NCBI RefSeq assembly: GCF_003258605.2
Contig: NZ_CP031264.1
Location: forward strand, 2,790,001 to 2,854,000
Reading direction: 5' to 3'
Origin: Peterkaempfera bronchialis
GTDB lineage: Bacteria; Actinomycetota; Actinomycetes; Streptomycetales; Streptomycetaceae
DNA length: 64,000 bases
A model generated the notes under the pieces. The model worked only from the letters and a program-made list of their open reading frames with translations. It did no database searches and was not told where the DNA came from. Numbering within the stretch: position 1 is the first letter of the stretch; each line of letters opens with the position of its first letter. A program made the translations under genes and the position numbers. Below are positions 35,939 through 43,969 of the stretch, piece by piece.

Positions 35939-37573
35939 TCAGCGCTGCCGCAGCTTGGCGCGGAGTCTGGAGACCCGGCCGGCGGCCACCTCGCGGACGC
36001 CGGCCAGACCGCCGGCGATCCGCAGCGCCAGCCCGCCGGAGCCCGTGGTGTAGGCCTGGACCAGGGCAAACGCGGTGGGGGGGCGGTAGGCGAAGGAGCG
36101 GCGGGCGCCGCCGCCGGGGGCGCGGACGGCGGTGGAGACGGTGCGGCCGTTGGCGAAGCGGATGTTGGCCCAGACGGTCCAGGCGGTCATCGGAGCCGCC
36201 GCCCGACCGGCCCTGACCAGTTCGAAGACATCCACCCTGAGGGCGGCGGTCCAGGTGTCGCCGGAGTTGACGAGCGGCGCCGGATGGCGCAGCGCGACCG
36301 GCGCCGCCCCGGAGCGGGAGCGCAGTTCCAGCGAGACCGACTCGGGGCGGGCGGCCGCCAGTCGGCCGTACAGCTCGTGCAGCCGGAGCCGGATCTCGCA
36401 GCGGCGGCCGATCCGGACCGCGCCGTCGACCGCGATCGGCAGCCGGCCCAGCGGCAGCTTGGGCAGGCCCTTCAGCGGGATGGCGGCGAGCCCTCTGCCG
36501 AAGACCGGCTTCCCGGACCGGTCGGTGAGGTACGGCGGCACCAGCCGGGCGGGCCCGGCGGCCAGCTCGACCAGGCGGGCCACCTCGACCGGCTCCTCGG
36601 AGGCCAGCAGCACCGCGGCGATCCAGCGGGCGGCGGGGTGCGCGGCGGCGACCGCGGCGCGGTCGAAGCCGCCCAGGTGGTCGCGGGCGATGCGCCACCA
36701 CTCGGCCTGGTAGGCGGCGGGGCGGGTGCCCAGCTCGCGCACGTACATCCGCAGGTCGTAGTCGAGGAACTTGGTGCCGGCGGCGGTGGCGAGGGCCTTC
36801 TCCCCGGCCTTCTCCAGCACCCGGACGGTCTCGGCATGGGCGTCGACCCGGTCCCGCCAGTTGCGGATCTCGTCGCGGCGCAGCGAGATGGACTGCCGCC
36901 CGGCGGCCCGGCGGACATGCCAGTGGTAGACCCGGTCCGGGATGGCGACCAGCCGGGGCCGGGCCCCGTACACCATGGCGGTGAAGACGAAGTCCTCGTA
37001 GTGCACATCGCCCTCGGCGAACCGCACGCCGTGCCGCTCCAGGAAGGAGCGGTTGTAGAGCTTGCCGGCCGACAGGGTGTCCCGCAGGAAGAGCGGGCGG
37101 CTGCCGATGCCGTCGGGGTAGAGCACCGGGTCGGCCCCGTCGGGCGGGTAGAGCTCGCGCTGCCAGGCGGCGTCCGGGCCGCCCGGGAGCTCGCGGCGGA
37201 CGGCCACACCGGCGACCACGTCGGCGCGGTGCGCGACGGCGGCCTTCAGCAGGGTGCGGGCGGCGCCGGGCGGCAGGACGTCATCGCTGTCCAGCAGCAT
37301 CACATAGGGCTCGCCGGCGGCGGCGATGCCCTCGTTGCGGGGGGTGCCGCAGCCGCCGCTGTTGCCGGTACGGGTGATCACCCGCAGCCGGGGGTGGTCG
37401 GCGGCGATCCGGGAAAGGACGGCCGGGGTGGCGTCGGTGGAGGCGTCGTCGACGACCAGCACCTCGCCCACCGCATCGCCCTGGTCGAGTGCGGAGTGCA
37501 CCGCCTCGGCGACACGGGCCGCGTCATTGAACACGATCACGACGACGCTGACCCGCGGCTCGCCACCCGACAT
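35939..37573 (-). CDS. GT2 glycosyltransferase with long C-terminal domain
   Basis: 544 residues. Residues 1-235 are a GT2 domain (VSVVVIVFNDAARV, VLVVDDASTDAT, MLLDSDDVLP) closely parallel to the GT2 half of the downstream fusion gene, including VHYEDFVFTAM, suggesting a common origin. Residues 235-544 are a helical part followed by beta-rich sequence and a basic end (RVSRLRAKLRQR) in place of a TagF domain. It is transcribed ahead of the fusion gene with a 109-base gap. Confidence 0.83.
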   Translation of the reverse strand: MSGGEPRVSVVVIVFNDAARVAEAVHSALDQGDAVGEVLVVDDASTDATPAVLSRIAADHPRLRVITRTGNSGGCGTPRNEGIAAAGEPYVMLLDSDDVLPPGAARTLLKAAVAHRADVVAGVAVRRELPGGPDAAWQRELYPPDGADPVLYPDGIGSRPLFLRDTLSAGKLYNRSFLERHGVRFAEGDVHYEDFVFTAMVYGARPRLVAIPDRVYHWHVRRAAGRQSISLRRDEIRNWRDRVDAHAETVRVLEKAGEKALATAAGTKFLDYDLRMYVRELGTRPAAYQAEWWRIARDHLGGFDRAAVAAAHPAARWIAAVLLASEEPVEVARLVELAAGPARLVPPYLTDRSGKPVFGRGLAAIPLKGLPKLPLGRLPIAVDGAVRIGRRCEIRLRLHELYGRLAAARPESVSLELRSRSGAAPVALRHPAPLVNSGDTWTAALRVDVFELVRAGRAAAPMTAWTVWANIRFANGRTVSTAVRAPGGGARRSFAYRPPTAFALVQAYTTGSGGLALRIAGGLAGVREVAAGRVSRLRAKLRQR

Positions 37574-37711
37574 GCGCGCCTGCTCCCTCGTCCACGGCTC
37601 GGCAGGGCGGGCGTCCGAGCCGCCGCAGTCCCCCCGCGGCCGCCGTGCGCCCTGCCCGGATCCCGGACCGGCCGGGTCTGACGACCGGGGCCGGGCATGT
37701 TCCTTCTGACC

Positions 37712-37721
37712 GGATTAATCC
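37712..37721. promoter_or_regulatory. 10-bp palindrome GGATTAATCC in a divergent promoter region
   Basis: Perfect palindrome, AT-rich for this genome, in the 230-bp gap between the GT2 gene (start 37573) and galE (start 37804). Candidate operator or minus-strand promoter part; TATTGT on the minus strand lies close by. No regulator can be assigned. Confidence 0.35.
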
Positions 37722-37791
37722 TCCGGCCACAATACCGGACCGGACCGGTGCGGCCCCGGGGGACCGCGTAGGAACGCCGAACTCCGCCACC

Positions 37792-37797
37792 TATGAT
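37792..37797 (+). promoter_or_regulatory. -10 element of leaderless galE promoter
   Basis: TATGAT, one base from the bacterial consensus, exactly six bases before the ATG at 37804. There is no ribosome binding site, so a leaderless transcript is likely. Confidence 0.6.
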
Positions 37798-37803
37798 CCA
37801 CGT

Positions 37804-38793
37804 ATGACCTGGTTGATCACCGGCGGCGCCGGATACATCGGCGGACATGTGGTACGCGCGATGCGCGAGGCGGGCCTGCGGGTGGCCGTGCTGGACGACC
37901 TCAGCACCGGCGACGCCGAGCGGCTGCCCGCCGATGTCCCGCTGGTCGAGGGCTCCACGCTGGACCGGGCCGCGGTGGACCGGGCGCTGCGCGAGCACGC
38001 GGTGACCGGCGTGCTGCACGTCGCGGCGAAGAAGCAGGTCGGCGAGTCGGTCGAGCAGCCCTTCCGCTACTACCGGGAGAACCTCCAGGGGCTCCAGACC
38101 GTGCTGGAGGCCGCCGCCGACGCTGGCGTGCGCCGCTTCCTCTTCTCCTCCTCGGCGGCCGTCTACGGCATGCCCGATGTGGACCTGGTGACCGAGGCCA
38201 CGCCGTGCGCGCCGATGAGCCCCTATGGCGAGACCAAGCTCGCGGGCGAGTGGCTGGTGAAGGCGGCGGGGGCGGCGTACGGCATCTCCACCGTGGCGCT
38301 GCGGTACTTCAATGTGGCCGGAGCGGCCTCCCCGGAGCTCTCCGACGGCGGCGCTTTCAATCTGGTGCCGATGGCCTTCGAGCGGCTGACGGCCGGGGCG
38401 GCGCCCCGGGTCTTCGGCGATGACTACCCCACCCCCGACGGCACCTGCATCCGCGACTACATCCATGTCTCGGACGTCGCCTCGGCGCATGTCGCCGCCG
38501 CCGAGCGGCTGGCGGCGGACCCGGCCGGCGAGACCTCGCTGGTCCTCAACATCGGCCGGGGCGAAGGGGTGTCGGTCCGCGAGGTGCTGGCTGTGGTGGG
38601 CCGGGTGACCGGGTACGACCTCGCCCCCGAGGTCACCGCGCGGCGGCCCGGCGACCCCGCCCGGGTGGTGGCCTCCGCCGACCTGATCCGCAAGGAGCTG
38701 GGCTGGACGGCCCGCCATGGGGTGGCGGAGATGGTGGCCTCCGCGTGGGAGGGCTGGTGCCTGCGCCACCCCGAGGCCCGTCGGCGGGGCTGA
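37804..38793 (+). CDS. galE: UDP-glucose 4-epimerase family (GalE-like)
   Basis: NAD-dependent nucleotide-sugar epimerase of the short-chain dehydrogenase fold, 329 residues. ITGGAGYIGGHVV (5-17) is the dinucleotide loop, FSSSAAVYG gives the catalytic Ser and SPYGETKLAGEW the Tyr-xxx-Lys pair. It would supply UDP-galactose or a related donor for the surface polymer genes to its left. Length matches the family. UDP-glucuronate or UDP-GlcNAc epimerase activity cannot be excluded. Confidence 0.87.
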   Translation: MTWLITGGAGYIGGHVVRAMREAGLRVAVLDDLSTGDAERLPADVPLVEGSTLDRAAVDRALREHAVTGVLHVAAKKQVGESVEQPFRYYRENLQGLQTVLEAAADAGVRRFLFSSSAAVYGMPDVDLVTEATPCAPMSPYGETKLAGEWLVKAAGAAYGISTVALRYFNVAGAASPELSDGGAFNLVPMAFERLTAGAAPRVFGDDYPTPDGTCIRDYIHVSDVASAHVAAAERLAADPAGETSLVLNIGRGEGVSVREVLAVVGRVTGYDLAPEVTARRPGDPARVVASADLIRKELGWTARHGVAEMVASAWEGWCLRHPEARRRG

Positions 38794-38800
38794 CAGGCCG

Positions 38801-38854
38801 GTCTGGGCCGGTCTGGGCTGGTCTGGGGCCGGGGCCGGGGCCGGGGCCGGGGCC
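38801..38854. repeat. gtctgggccg triplet followed by (GGGGCC)5
   Basis: Three 10-bp units (38801-38830, last one modified) run into five uninterrupted GGGGCC hexamers (38825-38854). It fills the 64-bp gap between convergent genes and can form G-quadruplexes. Confidence 0.9.
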
Positions 38855-38857
38855 GGG

Positions 38858-39967
38858 CTACTGCGGGTCGTCGGGGATGGCGGTGCCGTACACCGAGTCG
38901 AGGGCGTAGACGCAGCGGTCCTTGCTGCCGACGAAGACCCGGCCGTCGACCGCCACCGGGGAGCCGGTGAGCTCGCCCTTGGTGCCCAGCTCCCAGCGGA
39001 GCCGACCGGTGGCCAGGTCGACCGTGTGCAGCGAGCGGTCGCGGCTGCCGATGTGCACCAGGCCGCCGGCCACCGCCGGGGAGCCGACCACCTCGCCGCG
39101 CGCTCCGTACCGCCACAGCTCCCGGCCGTCGGCGGCGTCGAAGGCGAAGACCGTCTCGCCGCTGGCCAGCAGCACCGAGCCGTCCGCCACGACCACCGGT
39201 TCGGCGCCCTGCCGGCTGGCGGTGCGGCCGCGCCAGCGCGGGCGGCCGGTGGTGGCGTCCAAGGCGTAGAGGGTGCCCAGGTAGTCGGCGACATAGACGC
39301 CGGGGGCGGTCCGGGTGAGGCCGGGGGCATGTCCGGCGGTGTCCGGGTCCAGGGCGGGCGGGGTGAAGAGGACCACCGGCGCCTCGAAGCGCCAGCGCTC
39401 CGCGCCGGTCGCGGCGTCCAAGGCCATGACCCGGGTGCCGGCGGTGACATAGAGGGTGCCGTCCCGCTCCACCGGGCGGGCCGGGACGTCCTCGCCGACC
39501 GCGACGGTCCAGCGGACCCGGCCGGTGCGCAGGTCGGCGGCGCGCAGCAGGCCGCCGCCGTAGTAGTAGACGGAGTCGCCGACCAGCGCCGGGCCGGACT
39601 GCGGGGTCTCGTAGTCCTGCTGGGCCCCGGCGGCCCGCCACAGCTCGGTGCCGTCCGCCGCCGAGCGCACCTGCACCCCGCCGCCCCGGACGCCGACGCA
39701 GACCGCGCCGGCGGCTCCGTCCAGGGAGTAGATCCAGCCGTCGAGGGTGCGGCGCCACCGCTCGGTGCCGTCGGCCGCGTCCAGGGTGTAGAGGTGCGGG
39801 CCGTCGGCGGCGTGCACCCGGCCGTCGCAGACCGCCGTCGCCCAGGCCACGTCGCGGGTCTTGAAGCGGCGCTGACCGGTGGCGATGTCCAGGGCGTGCA
39901 CCTCGAAGCTGGAGACGAAGAGGGTGCCGTCGGCGACCACCGGGGTGCCCCACACGTCGTTGGACAT
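38858..39967 (-). CDS. PQQ/BamB-type beta-propeller, probable C-terminal half of a split Ser/Thr kinase
   Basis: At least 369 residues with seven or more blades ending in LDAxTGxxRWxx-type repeats (ALDATTGRPRW, AFDAADGRELWRY, TVDLATGRLRWEL). The frame shows no convincing start: sequence just before the first Met (PWRPWRFR) continues the domain and is Pro-rich upstream until a stop near 40170. In related Streptomyces proteins this propeller follows a Pro-rich linker behind a protein kinase, which is exactly what lies upstream here in other frames. So this is most likely the extracytoplasmic or sensor half of the kinase at 41481. Confidence 0.8.
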   Translation of the reverse strand: MSNDVWGTPVVADGTLFVSSFEVHALDIATGQRRFKTRDVAWATAVCDGRVHAADGPHLYTLDAADGTERWRRTLDGWIYSLDGAAGAVCVGVRGGGVQVRSAADGTELWRAAGAQQDYETPQSGPALVGDSVYYYGGGLLRAADLRTGRVRWTVAVGEDVPARPVERDGTLYVTAGTRVMALDAATGAERWRFEAPVVLFTPPALDPDTAGHAPGLTRTAPGVYVADYLGTLYALDATTGRPRWRGRTASRQGAEPVVVADGSVLLASGETVFAFDAADGRELWRYGARGEVVGSPAVAGGLVHIGSRDRSLHTVDLATGRLRWELGTKGELTGSPVAVDGRVFVGSKDRCVYALDSVYGTAIPDDPQ

Positions 39968-40620
39968 CCGGAACCGCCACGGCCGCCACGGTCCGGCGGC
40001 CGGGGGGCGGGGGTGGCGGGCCGCGCCGGTTGCGGGGCGGGCGCCGGGGGCGTGGGGGCGGGCACGGGGCGCGCGGGGGCGCGGCGGGCGCCGGGGCCGC
40101 CGGGGCGCGTACCCAGTCGGTGGCGGGCGAGGTGGCGAGGGCCGGCAGTGCGCCGACCTCGGCCCGGGGGCCGGGCCCTATCCGCACCGAGGCTCCGGCC
40201 AGGCGCACCCCGCCGCCGTCGTCCTCGCGGGCGGGGCCGCCCCGGTGCCTCGGGCCGGGGGTCAGCTCGGGGGCCGACCGCTCACGTGCCGACCGTTCAG
40301 GGGCCGACCGTTCAAGGGCCGACCGCTCCGGGGCCAGCCGCTCGGTGACCGGGGTCTCGTCGCTCCGGGGCGGGCGGGGGCCGACGCCGCGCGGGTCGAC
40401 CGCCCGGGGGCGGGCGGCTGGGGCGCGGGGGAGCCGGGACGGGCCAGGGAGATCGGGGCGGTCTGCGGGAGCCCCTGGGCCACCGGCAGCCGGGCGGGCG
40501 GCCGGGGCGAGGGCGGCTGAGGGGCGGGCGGCTGGGGGAAAGGCGACCGGGGGAGGGCGGCGGCGGGGGCGCGGCCACGGCCGTACGCCGCCCGCGCTTG
40601 CGCTCGATCAGGTCGAGGGC
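39968..40620 (-). pseudogene. Kinase-propeller linker interrupted by frame changes
   Basis: Pro/Ala-rich coding-like DNA in which the frame with G/C-ending codons changes step by step. The kinase frame fades near 40560. A second frame (ALPRSPFPQPPAPQPPSP) holds to about 40360, a third (LAGASVRIGPGPRAEVGALP and ATDWVRAP) holds to about 40080, a fourth (VPAPTPPAPAPQPARPATP) to about 39995, then the propeller frame begins. Each step is a one-base change in the same sense. Either these are indels in G/C runs or the gene is decaying. Confidence 0.6.
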
Positions 40621-41481
40621 GGGCGGCGGCAGCCACTCCTCCGCGTCGCCGTCGCCGCCGGAGTCGCCCCGGGCGAAGAGGTGCGGCGCCAGTTCGGCCT
40701 GGATCTCCGCCGGGGTGGGCCGCCGCTCCAGGGCCGGGCGCATACAGGACCGCACCAGCGGCGCCAGCTCCTCCGGCAGGCCGGAGAGGTCGGGCTGCTC
40801 GCGCAGCAGCATGAAGACGGTCTCCACCGGGTTGGCTCCCCGGTAGGGCGGGTGGCCGGTGGCCGCGTACACCAGCAGCGAGCCCAGCGAGAAGACATCG
40901 CTCGCCCCGGTCACACTGCGGCTGTCGCGGGCCTGCTCCGGCGACATGTAGGCGGGGGTGCCGACGGCCACATTGGTCATGGTGAGCCGGGTGTGCGAGA
41001 CCCCGGCGGCGATGCCGAAGTCGATGACCCGAGGGCCGTCCTCCACCACCAGGACATTGGACGGCTTGAGGTCACGGTGCACCAGACCGGCCGCGTGGAT
41101 GGACTGCAACGCCTCGGCGATCCCGGCGGCCAGCCAGCGGACGGCCTCCACCGGCAGCGGGCCGCACTCGTCCACCAGGTCCTCCAGCGACGGCGCCGGG
41201 ACATAGGCGGTGGCCAGCCAGGGCACCGGCGCATCGGCGTCGGCGTCGACCACGGCGGCGGTGTAGAACCCGCTGATCGTCTTGGCGGCGGAGATCTCCC
41301 GGCTGAAGCGGACCCGGAAGAGCTCGTCCTCGGCGAGCTCGGCGCGCACGGTCTTGATGGCCACCCGCCGCCCCGACGCCGACCGCGCCAGGTAGACGAG
41401 CCCCATCCCACCCGCGCCGAGGCGTCCCAGCACCTCGAAGGGCCCGATCCGTCTCGGATCGTGCGCCGTCAGCTGGTCCAC
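40312..41481 (-). CDS. Ser/Thr protein kinase (PknB/Hanks type), catalytic part
   Basis: Kinase domain at about residues 10-275 of the 389 read in this frame. FEVLGRLGAGGMGLVYLA is the glycine loop, VAIKTVRAE has the ATP-binding Lys, GLVHRDLKPSNVLV the catalytic loop, VIDFGIA the metal-binding DFG and GTPAYMSPEQA the P+1 loop. The GTG at 41481 has GGAGGT upstream at about seven bases. From about residue 305 the reading frame runs into low-quality Pro/Arg sequence, where the true frame seems to shift. The intact protein would be about 850 residues with a C-terminal propeller. Confidence 0.85.
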   Translation of the reverse strand: MDQLTAHDPRRIGPFEVLGRLGAGGMGLVYLARSASGRRVAIKTVRAELAEDELFRVRFSREISAAKTISGFYTAAVVDADADAPVPWLATAYVPAPSLEDLVDECGPLPVEAVRWLAAGIAEALQSIHAAGLVHRDLKPSNVLVVEDGPRVIDFGIAAGVSHTRLTMTNVAVGTPAYMSPEQARDSRSVTGASDVFSLGSLLVYAATGHPPYRGANPVETVFMLLREQPDLSGLPEELAPLVRSCMRPALERRPTPAEIQAELAPHLFARGDSGGDGDAEEWLPPPALDLIERKRGRRTAVAAPPPPPSPGRLSPSRPPLSRPRPGRPPGCRWPRGSRRPPRSPWPVPAPPRPSRPPPGGRPARRRPPPAPERRDPGHRAAGPGAVGP

Positions 41482-42043
41482 TCCTCCGCCACCTCCCCAC
41501 TCTGCCGCCCCCGGCAGCGTGCCGCCGCAAGGGGGTCGTCCGATTGTCCAATGCCGACCCGCCGAACGGCCAACCAGCAGTGCGGGGCCGCACCGCCTCC
41601 GACATGCCCGGAGACCGTGCGGCCCGCTGCCATCCAAGATGACGTCCGGGGTGCCGCCGTGGTTCGCCGTCCTGCCCGCAGCCTCCGGGGGCAGCGCCGC
41701 CCGACGGGCCGACGGGCATCCCGGAACCGGTTCCGACGGCTCGAAAGGCCGATTGCCCCTAACGGAGCAGTCACAACTGCATTACGGCAAGGAGTCCGGA
41801 TTCGAAGCCCCTGGCGAATGCATACCGGACCGTAGGATCCGGCTGCCGCCGAATTGCCCGTCAGCACCCGGCCTGGGAAGTCCTGACCTGGCCGTAAAGC
41901 GGGTGGTAACGGAACTTCCGGCTCCCCGAGCGGGTGGACCGGGTGTTTCTCCGCGCCGCCGTGGTGCTGCCGCACCACCCCCGGTCGGAGTATTCGTCAC
42001 ATTGCCGAATCGCGCCCTGATCTTGCGCAGGTAAACTGACGGC
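41482..42043. promoter_or_regulatory. 562-bp divergent intergenic region, kinase / TetR
   Basis: Lower in GC than its surroundings, especially 41740-41900. It contains a perfect hairpin GTGGTGC-TGCC-GCACCAC (41961-41978), and an inverted repeat ATTCG-N9-CGAAT (41992-42010) 34 bases before the TetR start, a candidate autoregulatory site. No gene was recognised on either strand. Confidence 0.45.
42032..42037 (+). promoter_or_regulatory. -10 element of leaderless TetR promoter
   Basis: TAAACT, exactly six bases before the ATG at 42044, with no ribosome binding site. Confidence 0.55.
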
Positions 42044-42691
42044 ATGACAGGACAAGTTCGCACCGTCGACGGTCGCGTCGCCGGGCGACGCGGACAGGCG
42101 ACGCGGCAGAAGCTGCTCGACTGCCTCCGCGAGATGCTCAGCACGTCGCCGTACCGGGACGTCAAGGTCATCGACGTCGCCCGGATGGCGGGTACCTCCC
42201 CCGCAACGTTCTACCAGTACTTCCCGGATGTCGAGGGCGCTGTCCTTGAGATCGCGGAGGAAATGGCCAAGGACAGCCTCGTGCTCAAGGAGCTCGTGGC
42301 CAACAAATCCTGGGCGGGAAAGACCGGCTGGACCACAGCCGAGGAGCTGGTTGACGGCTTCCTCGGGTTCTGGCGTGACAACGACGCCATCCTGCGTGTG
42401 GTCACCCTGGGTGCGGCGGAAGGGGACAAGCGGTTCTTCAAGATCCGCATGAAGGTCCTCAACGCCGTGGCCGGCCCGCTCACCGACACCCTCAAGGACA
42501 TGCAGGCGAAGAACCGGTTCGACAAGTCGGCGAATGCCGGCGCCGTCGCCGGTTCGCTGATCACCCTGCTGGCCGCCGCGGCCGAGCACCAGAAGGCATT
42601 CGACTCCTGGGGCGCCAAGGCCAAGGACCTCAAGCCCAACCTGACGTCGCTGGTCTACCTCGGGGTGACCGGCAAGAAACCGCCGAAGTAG
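42044..42691 (+). CDS. TetR family transcriptional regulator
   Basis: 215 residues. The helix-turn-helix lies at about 22-65 (VKVIDVARMAGTSPATFYQYF). The C-terminal ligand domain (70-215) is helical and relatively rich in Lys. Codons are less biased toward G/C than in the neighbours, which fits a conserved, moderately expressed regulator. It is divergent from the kinase gene and convergent with the FabH-like gene. Its target is unknown; the inverted repeat at 41992-42010 may be its own operator. Confidence 0.87.
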   Translation: MTGQVRTVDGRVAGRRGQATRQKLLDCLREMLSTSPYRDVKVIDVARMAGTSPATFYQYFPDVEGAVLEIAEEMAKDSLVLKELVANKSWAGKTGWTTAEELVDGFLGFWRDNDAILRVVTLGAAEGDKRFFKIRMKVLNAVAGPLTDTLKDMQAKNRFDKSANAGAVAGSLITLLAAAAEHQKAFDSWGAKAKDLKPNLTSLVYLGVTGKKPPK

Positions 42692-42868
42692 GGCTGCACC
42701 GCTCCACCGCACCACGGCATCACCCGCACCATCAGCACCATCAGCACCACCCGCACCGCATCCACCGTGCGCGCACCCTCTCGGTCTCCTGTCCGGACCG
42801 AGGGCGGACGGAGGACGCCGGACGTGCCTCGGGGGAGGTACACCGGAGGTCCGAAGCGCGCCCGCACC

Positions 42869-42899
42869 GGGGCGGCCCCAGCACCGCCGGGGCCGCCCC
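42869..42899. terminator. Bidirectional terminator, TetR / FabH
   Basis: Perfect 11-bp stem GGGGCGGCCCC (42869-42879) / GGGGCCGCCCC (42889-42899) with a nine-base loop, between convergent genes. Confidence 0.85.
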
Positions 42900-42906
42900 G
42901 CAGCGC

Positions 42907-42938
42907 GTCAGGGGCACGTCAGGGGCACGTCAGGGGCA
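42907..42938. repeat. 11-bp repeat spanning the FabH stop
   Basis: Units gtcaggggcac at 42907-42917 and 42918-42928 plus ten bases of a third at 42929-42938. Each unit contains a TGA on the minus strand, and the third supplies the stop codon of the FabH-like gene. Confidence 0.85.
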
Positions 42939-43874
42939 GCGGACGACCTGTCCCGCGTACGCCAGGCCGCCGCCGAAGCCGAAGAGCAGCACCGGTGCGC
43001 CCGAGGCGATCTCGCCCCGCTCCACCAGCTTGCTCAGCGCCAGCGGGATGGAGGCGGCGGAGGTGTTCCCCGAGTCGACGACATCCCGGGCCACCACCGC
43101 CTGCTCCACGCCCAGCCGGGCGGCAATCGCATCGATGATCCGCAGATTGGCCTGGTGCGCGACAAAGCCCGCCAGCTCCGACGGCGTCACCCCGGCCCGC
43201 TCGCATGCCTGCCGGGCGATCGGGGCCAGCTTGGTGGTCGCCCAGCGGAAGACCGCCTGGCCCTGCTGGCTGATCCGGGGGTTCCAGCCGGTGATCACCA
43301 CCGCGTCGCCCTTGTCCGGCTCGGACCCCCAGACCACCGGCCCGATGCCGGGCTCCACGCCCTCGGGGGTGGCCTCCAGGACGGCGGCGCCCGCCCCGTC
43401 GCCGAAGATCACACAGGTGGAGCGGTCGGTCCAGTCCACGGTGTCCGACATCCGCTCGGCGCCGATCACCAGCGCCCGTTGCGCCGCCCCGGCCCGCAGC
43501 GCGTGGTCCGCGGTGGCCAGCGCGTAGGAGAAGCCGGAGCATGCGGTGTTGATGTCATAGGCCGCCGGGGTGGGGATGCCCAGCCGGGCCGCCACGGCGG
43601 CGGCGGTGCTGGGGCTGCGCTCCACGGCGGTGCAGGTGGCGACCGCGACCAGGTCGATGTCGGAGGGCAGCAGCCCGCTGGTGGCCAGGGCCTTCTGCGC
43701 GGCCTGCTCGGCGAGGTCGACCAGGGTCTCGTCCTCGGCGATGTGCCGGGTGCGGATGCCCACCCGGCTGCGGATCCACTCGTCGTCGGTCTCGACCAGG
43801 CGCGCCAGGTCGTCGTTGGTGAGTACCTTGGGCGGCTGGTAGTGGCCGAGCGCCACGATGCGGGATCCCGTCAT
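42930..43874 (-). CDS. Beta-ketoacyl-ACP synthase III family (FabH-like)
   Basis: Thiolase-fold condensing enzyme, 314 residues. The triad is Cys112 (NTACSGF), His240 (VAHQANLRI) and Asn270 (DSGNTSAASIP), all intact. It stands alone, without acpP/fabF/fabD beside it, so a role outside core fatty acid synthesis (starter-unit selection or a specialised acyl chain) is possible. ATG at 43874 follows GGTGG; a TTG four codons earlier is unlikely. Confidence 0.88.
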   Translation of the reverse strand: MTGSRIVALGHYQPPKVLTNDDLARLVETDDEWIRSRVGIRTRHIAEDETLVDLAEQAAQKALATSGLLPSDIDLVAVATCTAVERSPSTAAAVAARLGIPTPAAYDINTACSGFSYALATADHALRAGAAQRALVIGAERMSDTVDWTDRSTCVIFGDGAGAAVLEATPEGVEPGIGPVVWGSEPDKGDAVVITGWNPRISQQGQAVFRWATTKLAPIARQACERAGVTPSELAGFVAHQANLRIIDAIAARLGVEQAVVARDVVDSGNTSAASIPLALSKLVERGEIASGAPVLLFGFGGGLAYAGQVVRCP

Positions 43875-43969
43875 GCCACCACTCAACCCGATACCGGCCG
43901 GTCAGCCTGTCGCGCCCCTGTACAGGATCGGGCCGCCGATGCTGTAGCTCCCGGACAAGAAGCGGCGGG

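Noticed and set aside
41800-41850. tRNA-like segment (ggattcgaagcccc)
   Set aside because: No acceptor or anticodon stem pairs around it; no tRNA could be folded.
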